Source of the DNA: Apodemus sylvaticus
Taxonomy: Eukaryota > Chordata > Mammalia > Rodentia > Muridae
DNA: 64,000 nt
Direction: 5' to 3'
NCBI RefSeq assembly: GCF_947179515.1
Contig: NC_067483.1
Location: 90,061,835-90,125,834 of the forward strand
A program made the translations under genes and the position numbers. The notes below the pieces were generated by a model. That model worked only from the letters and a program-made list of their open reading frames with translations, did no database searches and was not told the origin of the DNA. Positions 54,096 to 64,000 of the stretch are shown here, piece by piece. Every line of letters starts with the position of its first letter. The stretch's first letter is position 1.

Positions 54096-55014
54096 CCACC
54101 GTTCTAGTAGAGCACCAAGGCCTACGTGTGTCCAGCTGGTCAGCCAGGATTCCTGTTGGACTTGTAATATGCACTAGTCTTTTTTACTGTTTTCCAATAA
54201 TGTCAGCTTGATTTGCCTGCGCAAACCAAAAGCCCTTTCAGGCCAGTGTCTTACCTCTGTTCTTTTCAGTCCACCATCCTCCCCTCTCCCCTGCCTGCTG
54301 TGAAACCATAGTATCCAGAATGGGGCCCAGCAGAGCCTTCCTGGGCAAACAAAGAACACTGCAGAGAGCAAACCTCCTGGTCCCTCTCCTCTAGCCCAGG
54401 TGACATCACAGTGAGCAGAAGCCAAGTGAAGGCTGGTGAATGACCATGACCATCCGAGTCCTCCTGTCTGGAAATGGTGCTTCCTGACAGGGAGTGCCCC
54501 ACTTGCTCCCGGACACCGTCAGGATCCCATCAGCTACAAGATCCCTGTTTCCTAGTCAGGTGTTCAAGGGGTGTCCACAGTGTGCCTTGCTTTTTGGCAA
54601 ACAGCCCTCTAATTGGGCCTCTGTGTAAAGAGGGCTGTTGTCCAAATGGGCGGGGTCATTTCTTTAGTGTATTAGCGTCTCAGCCTTTGCCTTTCTCCTG
54701 CAACAACACACCCTGCAGCCTCTCCACACCCACTCAGCACACACCCACACACCCAGTCTGCAGAGTAATCAAAATCCTGCTCGTTACAGGGGCTTTGAGC
54801 TCCAGCTTTTATCCTGTGGACTGGTAGCTGTGTGTCTCTGGGGTCCTCCCTTCTCTGGTCTGAAAGATTTGCCAGAGGAGTAGTGATGCATGTGTAGTGG
54901 TAGGCGACTTATGGGCTTCTTCCAGGTCTGAGCTCTGTGTTGATGTTTTAGTCTGTGCTGCGTCCACCCTGAAACAGCATCTCTGACTTGTGTTTTCTCC
55001 TAAACTGCTTTCAG

Positions 55015-55084
55015 GAATTGTGTCCCAACCCCCAGTTTATTGTCGGTGGAGCAACACGCACAGACATCCGCCAAGGGGGTCTTG
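55015..55084 (+). CDS. Capn8: Capn8 coding exon 2 (calpain-8, partial gene)
   Basis: 70 bases encoding ELCPNPQFIVGGATRTDIRQ then GGL plus the first base of the next Gly codon. This is the conserved calpain PC1 segment just before the catalytic Cys motif (GDCW), which lies in exon 3. The 70-base length and phase (in phase 0, out phase 1) are those of calpain exon 2. The acceptor is TTTCAG at 55009-55014 and the donor GTGAGT at 55085. Joined to exon 1 it continues the frame after WKRPT with no break, giving 102 residues in all. The catalytic triad is not in this window. Confidence 0.95.
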
Positions 55085-55744
55085 GTGAGTAACTGGGTTG
55101 AGTCCTGTTTATTTAGGGCGAGGGCGGGTGAGTGTGCAGAATGAGCAACAGCAGATTAAGCTGTTAAGGCACGGCCAACCCAATTACGCACATATGGGCT
55201 TCTGTTTTCTGCGGCTGCGTGCATCATGGTGGGTCTCAGTGCTGTGACTAACTTTTGGCTTCCCTTAGCCGGCCATTTTCTGCCAGCTCATTTGAACTCC
55301 TTTTACGCTAGAGTGAAGAGCCAGGATTACCTTCCTATGGTAGAAACCCCGGGATATTTTCCATAGCTGCCCTTAAGCAGGCAGAGCTTGTTGTGGAGTG
55401 ACCTTCTCTGTGTAATGACAGCAGAGGAGATGCCTCGGTCGTGAGTGTGAGTGAGAAAACATGATCCTATCTTTTACAGCCGAGCATTCTTTCACAGGTG
55501 GGGGAATCCTGGAAATAAGGGCTTCCTTTTAGGTGGCTAAGGAGTCCTGGAGGAATGGGTACCAGCCAGGAGGAGGTCCTGGGTTCAGTCTTCCAGACAA
55601 ATGAAAAGGGAAACAAAGAAACAAATTAACAAACACCCACCTCGCTCAGAAGAACCACCATTTCCCCAAGTCTCACAGTCTTTTCAAGCCAGCAGCAATT
55701 CAATTTAGAAACTATTTTTATTTCTATTTTGTATGTTCTAGGCT

Positions 55745-55840
55745 TTCAGGGGTGTACCTCAGTCCCTGAGGCCATGCTGGAATACAAGAGGCCTCCTGGT
55801 CCACTCCCCAGCACCAAAACTAATAAAACAAAGTTTACCT
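55745..55840 (+). mobile_element. ID/B4-like SINE fragment
   Basis: 'gtgtacctcagtccctgagg', 'ccatgctggaatacaagagg', 'cctcctggtccactccccag' and 'caccaaaactaataaaac' follow the ID tRNA-like body and A-tail. Confidence 0.5.
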
Positions 55841-56039
55841 ATCAGAAGAATTTGAAGAAACACAGTAACAATTCACTTTGCCCATTACAAAGTTTGTATC
55901 TTATTTCCAAATAGGCAGTTCCTAATCACTAATTTTTCATATCTTGTCATCAGAGTTTAAATATGCTGAAGATATGAATAGAGACATACCTAGGACATTT
56001 TTTCAGGTGGGGGTAAATTTTATCCTAAGTGGCCCTGAG

Positions 56040-56125
56040 CTGGCTGAGGCTGGGAATCGAACCCACAGCCTTTGGTGTAGCAGGGCAATCCTCTATCCAC
56101 TGAAGAACATCCCCAAAAGGACTTT
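56040..56125 (-). mobile_element. ID/B4-like SINE fragment, antisense
   Basis: 'gctgggaatcgaacccacag' is a reversed B box. Then 'caatcctctatccactgaag' is a reversed A box. Confidence 0.5.
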
Positions 56126-56314
56126 TTTTTAAAATATCAGAATATTGTTGGGGACCAAAAGTTACCAGTTCTTAACTGTTTAAACACAAACTAGGTACAG
56201 CTGTTGCCTTACTTCTTTAAAAGAAAAATAATGATCGGCTCACAGGAATAGCGTGATCAGGAGCTGTGTGACTGACTACCTTTTCTTAGTATGGAGAGAG
56301 CATTCAGAAATGCT

Positions 56315-56405
56315 GTTCTCCGGGCAGGGGCTCAGTGGTGGAGTGCTTGATTAGCTTGCAGGAGGCCCTGGGTTTAATCCCCATTGCTACCAGAAAACAA
56401 ACAAC
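56315..56405 (+). mobile_element. ID SINE
   Basis: 'ccgggcaggggctcagtggt', 'ggagtgcttgattagcttgc', 'aggaggccctgggtttaatc', 'cccattgctaccag' and an AAAC-rich tail. Both pol III boxes are recognisable. Confidence 0.8.
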
Positions 56406-56703
56406 AAACCGCCCTCTCCACACCGCGTGGCTCCTCAGTCCCGTTATATAACTATTTCCAATGTTTAAAGGGTATAAATCTCATCAAGAAGGAAGAAGCA
56501 TAGGCTGTCCTTGGTAATGGGTTAGTTCTGTTGGCCTCCAGTCCTCCTGACCCCACAGCTTCCCTGATGGGAGTTTCTACACAGAATTGGACAATATTTA
56601 ATAGGTTTTATGGGACAATGGGGTCCTAAATTAAACTTGCTAATCTTCCATATTGCCTTGCTAACTCTCCTAGTTAGTGGAGAGCTACAAAACACAGATT
56701 AGA

Positions 56704-56705
<2 letters not shown>

Positions 56706-56751
<46 letters not shown>
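56706..56751. repeat. (GA)n microsatellite
   Basis: About 23 GA units, uninterrupted. Confidence 0.95.
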
Positions 56752-56754
<3 letters not shown>

Positions 56755-56837
56755 ACTTGATGAAAATAAGCAACACCCTCTTTCTATACCAAACCTTTGA
56801 CTTTGTTTCTTAGCCAATTCCCCCTTCTCTTCCCTCC

Positions 56838-56900
56838 TCTCCCCCTCTCTCTTTCCCTCCCTCCCTCCCTCCCTCCCTCCCTCCCTCCCTCCCTCCCTCC
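56838..56900. repeat. (CCCT)n polypyrimidine tract
   Basis: CTTT/CCCT units then pure CCCT. The complementary G-rich strand (AGGG)n has the G-quadruplex pattern. Confidence 0.95.
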
Positions 56901-57934
56901 TGGTACAGCCTGGAGAACCATTTTCTCCCCAGCCTGTGGGAAACCATCATGACTTGGAACATTGCAGGGCAGTTGATTTTAAATGCTTTTCATGTTGTGC
57001 CCCCCAGTGAGTACAGCAAATAGCTTAGTCAGAACTCAGGCGTCATGACGACAAAGCAGCAAACACAAATGCGGTGCCCCACTCCCAGAAACACATACCC
57101 CACATCTCCCTGGCCCTGCTGTGAGGCCCCCAGAGCGGCGAATGTGCTGACCTTTTGCATGCCCCGGGTGAGGACACGCTGCCCTTTTCCTTCAAGCTAA
57201 ACAGTTCGTTTAATTTAGCGCACAGCCCAGGGAAACACAACTTTGAATGTCTGCCTCTAATGGTTCCTTGTTAGAGACCTTTTAACTTTGGGAAAGGCTG
57301 TTAATGAGAGCTTTTTCATTGATTGACTTGGTGGGATTGTCCTTTGATTACTGTTAAGCAAGGAGATTTGAGAGCTTCCAGAAGGGGCTGGAGCGTTTCC
57401 ATGGAGAATGTGTGCAGTGGATGGAGAATGTGTGCGGTGGATGGAGAGCCAAACCAGAAGCACAGGAAATGAACCTGACTGGCTCTGACTCCTGCTCACA
57501 TTGAACCGACTGGAGCTGCTGCCATTGTGGTGGTGGATTTTAATGAAGAGAGCTAGGAAAGGGGCCATGAGCACCTGAGGTGAACAGGTGCCGGGTCCCT
57601 GCTTATCAAGACTGCATTTAGTGTGCAGAAAAGAAGGTGTCTCATGGCCGAGGCTGAAACCAGTGGCCGAGCCACTGCAGCTCATGGCCTGTGAGATCGG
57701 AGTCAAGGTCGGTCCTGAACAAGGAGGGAAGATTCCTCACTGGATATAGCTCACCTTCCCGAGGGCCCAGGAAGCTTGGTAGCTCTTGCCAATTTGGGCG
57801 TGGCAGAAGGTAATGCTTGCTTAACGCCTTGTTTGCATTCCAGAGTCCAACACCGGCACTTGGGTGTCATAGTTTTTCTTTATTTAAAACTTTAAAATAA
57901 TTTATACACTAAAAAGAGGTCATTTGTTTATTTC

Positions 57935-58175
57935 TATTGTACTGGGGCTTGAACCCAGGGCTATTGGGCATGGGCGGGAGTGGTACCACTGAGCTATACC
58001 AAGCCCTCCCTCCTTTTAAAATTCATTTTAGCACAGAATATTACGAAGTTGCAGAGACAGGCCTCACGCTCACTCTGCGAGCCAGGTGGGCCATGTTCTC
58101 ATGCTAATTCTGTCTTAGGTTTTTCTGAGTGCTGGGATTATACGTGTGTACCAAAACACCAAGCTGAAAACGATA
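57935..58175 (-). mobile_element. B4-like SINE (ID plus B1 halves), antisense
   Basis: ID-like half: 'tactggggcttgaacccagg' and 'ggtaccactgagctatacca'. B1-like half: 'ttgcagagacaggcctcacg' and 'tgagtgctgggattatacgt'. The B4 family is a fusion of these two modules. Confidence 0.6.
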
Positions 58176-58329
58176 TCTTTTTCATAGAATTTTTATGATA
58201 ATTTTTGGTAAGCACATTTAAAAATCAAAACGTTGTAGTATCTCTAAACAATACTTGAGAGTTGTGACACTCCTTCACTGACCCCCATTACAGTCCTCCA
58301 TTCCTCTATAAAATGCCTATTTTCTTCAC

Positions 58330-60262
58330 AATGCTTCAAAGACCCAATTAGAGTGTGTCATTGTCCCATCAGAATATTCTACCATCCTATAAAGGTGTTC
58401 TACTGCCCCATCATAGTGCTCAACTATTCTATTCCAGTGTTCTACCATCTCATCCCAGTGCTCCACCATCCCATCCCAATGCTCCACCATCCCATCCCAG
58501 TGCTCTACCATCCCATCCCAGTGCTCAACCATCCCATCCCAGTGCTCTACCATCTCATCCCAGTGCTCCACCATCCCATCTCAGTGCTTCACCATCCCAT
58601 CCCATCCCATCCCAGTGCTCCATCATTCCATTCAGTGCTCCACCATCCCAGTGCTCCACCATCTCATCACAATTATTTACTGGCCCATCACCATGCTGCA
58701 TTGTTTCATCATAATCCTTGACTTATTCTAATGCTATATTCTACTGTTCCATTCTACTGTTCTACTGTGTCATCCCAGTGCTCCACTGTCCTGTCACAGT
58801 GCTCCACCATATCATCACCATGCTCCACTGCTCCATCACCATATTCCCTTGTTCCTTCATAATCCTTGACTTTCTTATAACAGTTTTCCATTGTCCCATC
58901 CCACTGCTCTACTGTGCCATCACAGTGCTCCAGCATCCCATCACAGTGCTCCAGCATCCCATCACAGTGTTCCAGCGTCCCATCATAATGCTTTTCCGTC
59001 CTGACTCACCACAATGCTCCACCATATTATCACAGTGTTCTAATATTCTATCACAAGGTGTGTTCAACTCATCACAATGTTCTGTTCATTGCTTCATCAT
59101 AGTGTTCCACTATCCCAAGATAGTGCTGCATGATCCTATCCCTGTGTACCACTGTGCCATTGGTGTTCCATTGTCCTATCACAATACCCCATTGTTTCAT
59201 CACAGTTGCCCTTCTATCCCAATGTAGACCTGTCTCATCCCAGTTCTCTGTCCCATTGCAATTCTCTACTGTCTCACCATTCCATTTTCCTATCATAGTG
59301 CTCCACTATTTCATCACAGTGGTATTATCTCCGTGCTTCGTTGACTAATCACGATGTGCCTCTGTTTCATCACAATGCTCAGTCCCATTATAATGTCGCA
59401 CTGTCCCATGCTGGTGCTCCACCATCCCATGCTGGTGCTCCACCGTCCCATCAAAGTGCCCCATGTCCTATCACAATGCTGCATCATCCAATCAAAGTTC
59501 TTCACTTGTACTATTGGAAAGCTCCACTGTGCATCAAACATTATTACAATGCTGCACTGTCTTGAAATGACAGTCCCTTGTATCATCCCGGTGTTCTGTC
59601 TTTCACAATGCCACACCATCCCATTGCAATGTTGTACTTCCTCTTTATAATACTCCACTGTCCCATCAGAGTGTTCCATGTCCCATCATGGTACTCTACT
59701 GTCCACCACAGAACCTCTGTCTCATATCAGTGCTCCAGTGTTCCAAAACGATGCTCTCAAAGCACAGTGCTTCCTATGAACTCTCCCAATGTTTTAAATT
59801 TCTACCACACTGCTATACCTTCCCTGTATAATATTCTACCATAGTGTTCCACTACCTCATCACAGTGCTCCACTACCTCATCACAGTGCTCCACTATCTC
59901 ATCACAGTACTCCACTACCTCATCACAGTGCTCCACCACCTCATCACAGTGCCCCACTATCTCATCACAGTGCTCCACTACCTTATCACAGTGCTGTACT
60001 ACCTTATCACAGTACTCCTCTACCTCATCGCAGTGCTCCACTAACTCATCACAGTGCTCCACTACCCCATCACAGTGTTCTACTACCTCTTCACAGTGCT
60101 CCACTACCTTATCACAGTGCTGTACTACCTTATCACAGTACTCCTCTACTTCATCACAGTAATCCTCTACCTCATCATAGTGCTCCTCTACTTCATCACA
60201 GTGCTCCACTACCTCATCACAGAGCTCCACGGTTCCATGATTGTACCCATTTGAGCCATCAC
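58330..60262. repeat. ~1.9-kb minisatellite of 21-bp units in Capn8 intron 2
   Basis: The unit is CTCATCACAGTGCTCCACTAC (21 bp) or the diverged CCATCCCAGTGCTCCACCAT form. Units are cleanest at 58440-58610 and 59835-60230 and strongly diverged between, but the CATC-A/C-CAGTGCTCCA core can be followed throughout, so roughly 90 units are expected. Since 21 is a multiple of three, the minus strand reads as a seven-residue repeat (VVEHCDE or MVEHWDG) across separate frames. It is antisense to Capn8 and intronic, and I regard it as non-coding. Confidence 0.93.
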
Positions 60263-60945
60263 ACTTGTCCACCATTGTACCTCAATGTCCCTTTGTCTCT
60301 ATCTTAGTCTTCTAGTGTCTTGCCATGGTGTTTCCTTACCTGTCCTTGAATTTTGGCCAGTGCATGTCCCAGAACATCTGATGTCTCTGTTTCACTGAGC
60401 TTAGTGATTGTCACACAAGAAGGTACATTTGGGTATCAGAACTCATTTGGTGCCTGGCTTTAGATGTCCAACCCAACTACCCTAAGGAAAATGAGGAATA
60501 TACTGGTTCACAGATAGGAGATTTCTCTGTTGGCATTGGTGGAACTGGTATCCATGGATCTAAATGTTTCTAGAACACCTTCTGACCATCTCCAGTCTCT
60601 GCTAGTTTGTATGGGTGGGATGTTATCCCTTCCATGGAAGAGAAGACCCATGTGATGGAACATCTGGCCACTACTGTTCTCCCATTCTCGCCAGTAACTC
60701 TGGCTTTATAGATGTTATAGGAGGCTTCTGATTGGACAGTTGGGATGGTCATCCACACCCTGGACCAGTGGATGCAGACAGAAGGGTAAACTTCCTTATA
60801 GCCTGGACTCATTGGTAGGATTGTGAGCACCCTACAAACCACAGGGAAGACTCTCCAAAAGAAATGGGCAGACACTCTTGGTAGACAGTATAAGAAAGGA
60901 CAGTGGAACATTTAAATGTATGTGTATGGGGTAGGGACAGGGGTC

Positions 60946-61345
60946 TGTCTTAGCCAGGGTTTCTATTCCTGCACAAACACCGTGACCAAGAAGCAAGTTG
61001 GGGAGGAAAGGGTTTATTGAGCTTACACTTCCACACAGCTGTTCATCACCAAAGAAAGTCAGGACTGGAACTCAAGCAGGTCAGGAAGCAGGAGCTGATG
61101 CAGAGGCCATGGAGGGATATTTCTTACTGGCTTGCTTCCCCTGGCTTGCTCAGCCTGCTTTCTTATAGAACCCAAGATTACCAGCCCAGGGATGGTACCA
61201 CCCACAGTGGGCCCTCCCACCCTTGATCACTAATTGAGAAAATGCCTTACAGCTGGATCTCATGGAGGCATTTCCTCACCTGAAGCTCCTTTCTCTGTGA
61301 TGACTCCATCTTGTGCCAAGTTGACACACAAAACCAGCTGGTACA
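60946..61345 (-). mobile_element. ERVL-type solo LTR with perfect 5-bp target duplication
   Basis: The plus strand begins TGTCTTAGCCAGGGTTTCTA and ends GACACACAAAACCAGCTGGTACA-like text, i.e. TG...CA ends in either strand. Middle text is 'ttggggaggaaagggtttat', 'agagccatgg...' in the form 'gcagaggccatggagggata', 'gcttgctcagcctgctttct' and 'accacccacagtgggccctc'. Identical GGGTC flanks lie at 60941-60945 and 61346-61350. This is the best-preserved ERVL-type LTR in the window and was used to recognise the others. Confidence 0.85.
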
Positions 61346-62111
61346 GGGTCTGACACAGTTTGGGCTTTCCCACTGCTAAGTCATATCTATCCTCTGAGCC
61401 CAGGGTCCTGGCTTCTTTCGTCCTCCAATCCATCACCCTGGCACACCCATCCCTTCCCTGGGGATTCCTGTTCTCTCTTTGTATTAGTAATTAGGCAAGA
61501 CTCTTGGCGCATGTGTGCAGACCTGGGTCTTCATGGTTGGCTGATGAGTGTCCTCTCTACCATTTTTACAGTTATAATTAAATCAGTCAGGTAAACGTGG
61601 TTAGGGGGCTAATACTTGCTTCCTTATCACCCTGGAAGAGGTCACTACCATGAATGGAAATGGTGGCTAACAGCCCTGGGCATCACAACCAGGTCCCATG
61701 GGGCGGGGTATGAAGCAGCATTCAGAGAGGGTTTGCAGCACTTTGCTCTTTGACCTAAGCCCTCTGTCACTGGGTTATTATTGAAGTATTAAAACTGATA
61801 TAACCAAAGCTGATATAACTTCTGAAAACATTAACATGTGGTGTCCTTGGTGCTCAAGACTGTGGAAAGGCAAAGGACCCAGTGGCCTTTAGTGTCTTAT
61901 GGGCCCAAGTGCCACACGAGGGTGCACTCCCCAAGCAAGGCAAAGACCTTGGTCCCTGGAAAATGAAATGTGGAAAGTTCGCTGCCTTCAGAAGAAGAGC
62001 AGTTTTTCTCTTTAACAAATATGGACCAGAGCTTCCAGGATGTAGAGAGAAGTCAGTGAGCTTTCTGAATAACTTACCATAATGTTTATCCAAAATTTAA
62101 ACCTATTGGAT

Positions 62112-62222
62112 GTTTTTTTTCTTTCTCTTTTCACCCTCCCTCCATCCCTCCTCCCCTCCCTCTTCCCCTCCCTACCTTCCAACCTGCCTCCCTCCTTCCC
62201 TCTTCCTTGCCTTTTCTTTTGG
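62112..62222. repeat. C/T-rich low-complexity tract
   Basis: T-run then CCCTC, CTTCC and CCTCC units. It generates Leu/Pro/Ser- and Arg/Glu/Gly-rich artefact frames. Confidence 0.85.
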
Positions 62223-63562
62223 GTTAGGGAAGACAGACCCTCCCCCGCCCCAGCACATAAATGCTCCACCACTGACACATTGTCTCTCTCTTTTATATTT
62301 CATTGTCATGTGTGTCTATGTGTGGTCACTTCCCCCTATGCTGAACCCCCCCTCCCCCACTCCGTGGTTCTCTATTGACCTGAGTTTTCTGTTCACCTCT
62401 CTGGAATTGATGTCTTAGTCATCTCTGTTGCATTTATTGAACAGAGTTTTGTATTCTGTATTCATGTTTCCAAAAGAGAGTGAGTGAGACATTTCATTTC
62501 TCTAAAGATAATCGAAAGTCCTATGGCAATGACATAACCTCACCACCCTCTTGGATGGAGCCCTGGCATTGATTTTCTTCGGTGAGCCAGCGTTTCCCCC
62601 ATGGGCAGGGACTGGAGTCCTGGGGCAGAGACGGGCATATGCACTCGACAGTAATTGAGAGTAGTGTCAGCCACCTTAAGACATCTTCTGATCTGTAACA
62701 TCCTCCCAGGACTGGGGCGAAGTAGATCAATTCACTAGGTCCGGATGCTTACTTTTAATGAGCAACTGGGGAAGCTTCTGCAAGCACAAAGGACCGAGTC
62801 TGCTCATTGATTCTGGAGAGCACAGGGTCAGACCTCCCGGGGGTGGGAGGAGTTGCGGGGGTGGGGGGGGGGAAGCAGTTTCATGCTACCCAGGGGGGTA
62901 AATGGGATGCTGGTGAGTTGGATTCTGATGGGGTCTCATCTTCTGTTTGCTGTTGTTTCTTTCTGCTCTTGTCCCCAATGCTCTCCTGTTCTGTTCCACT
63001 GTGACCCTTCACCTTTCTCTTCTGAGCAAAGGCGCAGGGGACAAGCATTAACATTTGCTGTGAGTTTGACACACTGAGTTACTAAAAGATATCATTATTG
63101 GCTATTATTCCAGAACATGGAAGAATTCCACGCTATGCTCTCAGTTCCATTCGCCCTCACTTACCTGTTCCCTTCTTGTAGGGCTGGAGTGCAGAAAAAC
63201 AGGGCTGGCAACTCTAGCCACTTAGTATCATAGAAGAATTGCTACAATTACACAAAGTATCACTTTGCCTGACACTTTGTCCCTATTAACGTTCCTTAGG
63301 CACTCCCCCATATCTTTAAAGAAGCGAATGAAGCACAAAGCATTGTAATTTCAAAACAAAATCGATAATTCCCAATAGACTTGGACTTGAAGAGCATCAC
63401 TTTTTATTCTATGCATGTAGAAACACTATTCTGAGATCAAACTTATGGCTTCACTGAGCTGCTATCAGAGTTGTGACACAGGCAAGATGGAGGTCACATC
63501 ATAGGCAAGGTAGAGGTCACTTACAATACGCCAGTCCCCTTCTCCAGGTGAAGATTTGTCAG

Positions 63563-63596
63563 GTTGTTTTTTGTTTGTTTGTTTGTTTGTTTTTTA
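63563..63596. repeat. (GTTT)n simple repeat
   Basis: About 6 GTTT units with flanking T-runs. Confidence 0.9.
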
Positions 63597-64000
63597 ATTT
63601 AGTATATTCTGGTTTTGTGTGATTGTATAGAATCTAGCTCAGTGCAGCACTTTCTGTCCTTGAGGAAGGAAATACACTTCTTAGCTGTAAAAGGTACAGG
63701 TGAGCCTCTGAGTCTCCCGGGAGGCATTCTCTCCATCCCAGGAGGAGGCAATGTACGGGCTCAAGTTACAGGCTTCTCTTTATGCCTCAGTCTTGGCTGA
63801 GGAGCCTGAATTTGGATGTGCAAGCTATATCCCACAGTGTGGCAGGTTTCTATGTAGAGGGTTCCGTCTGAAATTCACCCGTGTTATTTTAATATATCCC
63901 ACACTGTGCCCCACTGGAAGCATAGCTGCTTCCTCCCCTCTCATGGCGTGCATTTTGAGGAAGTCCATTGGAAACCTAGAGAGGCACTTTTCATCATTGG

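Larger units (their letters stand above)
48465..55014 (+). other. Capn8: Capn8 intron 1 (about 6.55 kb)
   Basis: Bounded by donor GTAAGG and an acceptor with pyrimidine-rich 'tgttttctcctaaactgctttcag'-type end (last bases TTTCAG at 55009-55014). It is a phase 0 intron. It holds MIR, L1, B3, B2 and B1 elements and GT/CA repeats listed separately. The stretches 49621-50284, 50481-51429, 51861-52109, 53113-53744 and 54096-55014 hold no further recognised feature. Confidence 0.9.
55085..64000 (+). other. Capn8: Capn8 intron 2 (at least 8.9 kb, open at right edge)
   Basis: Starts with GTGAGT. Reading forward I see no exon encoding the GDCWLLAAI catalytic-Cys segment, so exon 3 should lie beyond the window. 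Contents listed separately. The stretches 55085-55740, 56410-56700, 56901-57930, 60275-60940, 61351-62110, 62223-63560 and 63596-64000 hold no further recognised feature apart from short G-rich runs near 62840-62872. Confidence 0.8.

Noticed and set aside
59802..60275. 157-codon minus-strand frame with a seven-residue acidic repeat
   Set aside because: The heptad is forced by the 21-bp unit. It is antisense and intronic with no other coding evidence.

Overview
This is mammalian nuclear DNA from a murid rodent (mouse/rat type). The window is full of rodent-specific SINEs (B1, B2/B3, ID, B4), L1 3' ends, MaLR and ERVL-type LTRs, URR1 hAT elements and long microsatellites, and it carries two exons of a recognisable mammalian gene. 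I cannot separate mouse from rat or another murine by eye.

The only protein-coding gene I can support is the 5' end of Capn8 (calpain-8, nCL-2, a stomach-type calpain) on the + strand. Coding exon 1 is 48228-48464, intron 1 is about 6.55 kb, exon 2 is 55015-55084, and intron 2 runs off the right edge without reaching exon 3. Exons 1-2 encode the N-terminal anchor and the start of protease core PC1. The exon with the catalytic Cys is not in the window.

The ~48 kb left of Capn8 is intergenic. In human and mouse this interval separates Capn8 from its divergently transcribed neighbour Capn2, but no Capn2 exon was recognised here. It contains: an L1 3' end (1-325); nested LTRs (2.9-6.1 kb); a candidate cis-regulatory patch with two AP-1 sites and an octamer (8.56-9.17 kb); an antisense L1 ORF2 fragment (10.2-13.15 kb) next to a MaLR internal region plus LTR (13.15-14.08 kb); an orphan promoter-like patch with CRE/YY1/CCAAT motifs (19.8 kb); a TATC array with ~90-bp higher-order periodicity (20.1-20.8 kb); an ancient L1M (24.3-26.2 kb); and a processed Gnas (Gs-alpha) pseudogene with a perfect 13-bp target-site duplication (26.2-27.8 kb).

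The most striking feature is three large tandem arrays around the start of Capn8: a 2.84-kb GGT/GAT trinucleotide array (37.4-40.2 kb), a ~1.5-kb minisatellite of 28-bp units (41.9-43.4 kb), and a ~1.9-kb minisatellite of 21-bp units inside Capn8 intron 2 (58.3-60.3 kb). These generate nearly all the long open reading frames in the window, which I regard as non-coding. I found no evidence of a novel multi-gene system. The interest lies in tandem-repeat architecture, nested retroelements and candidate regulatory patches. Repeat family names were assigned by recognition, not by a database search, and boundaries without a stated target-site duplication are good to roughly 10-30 bases.
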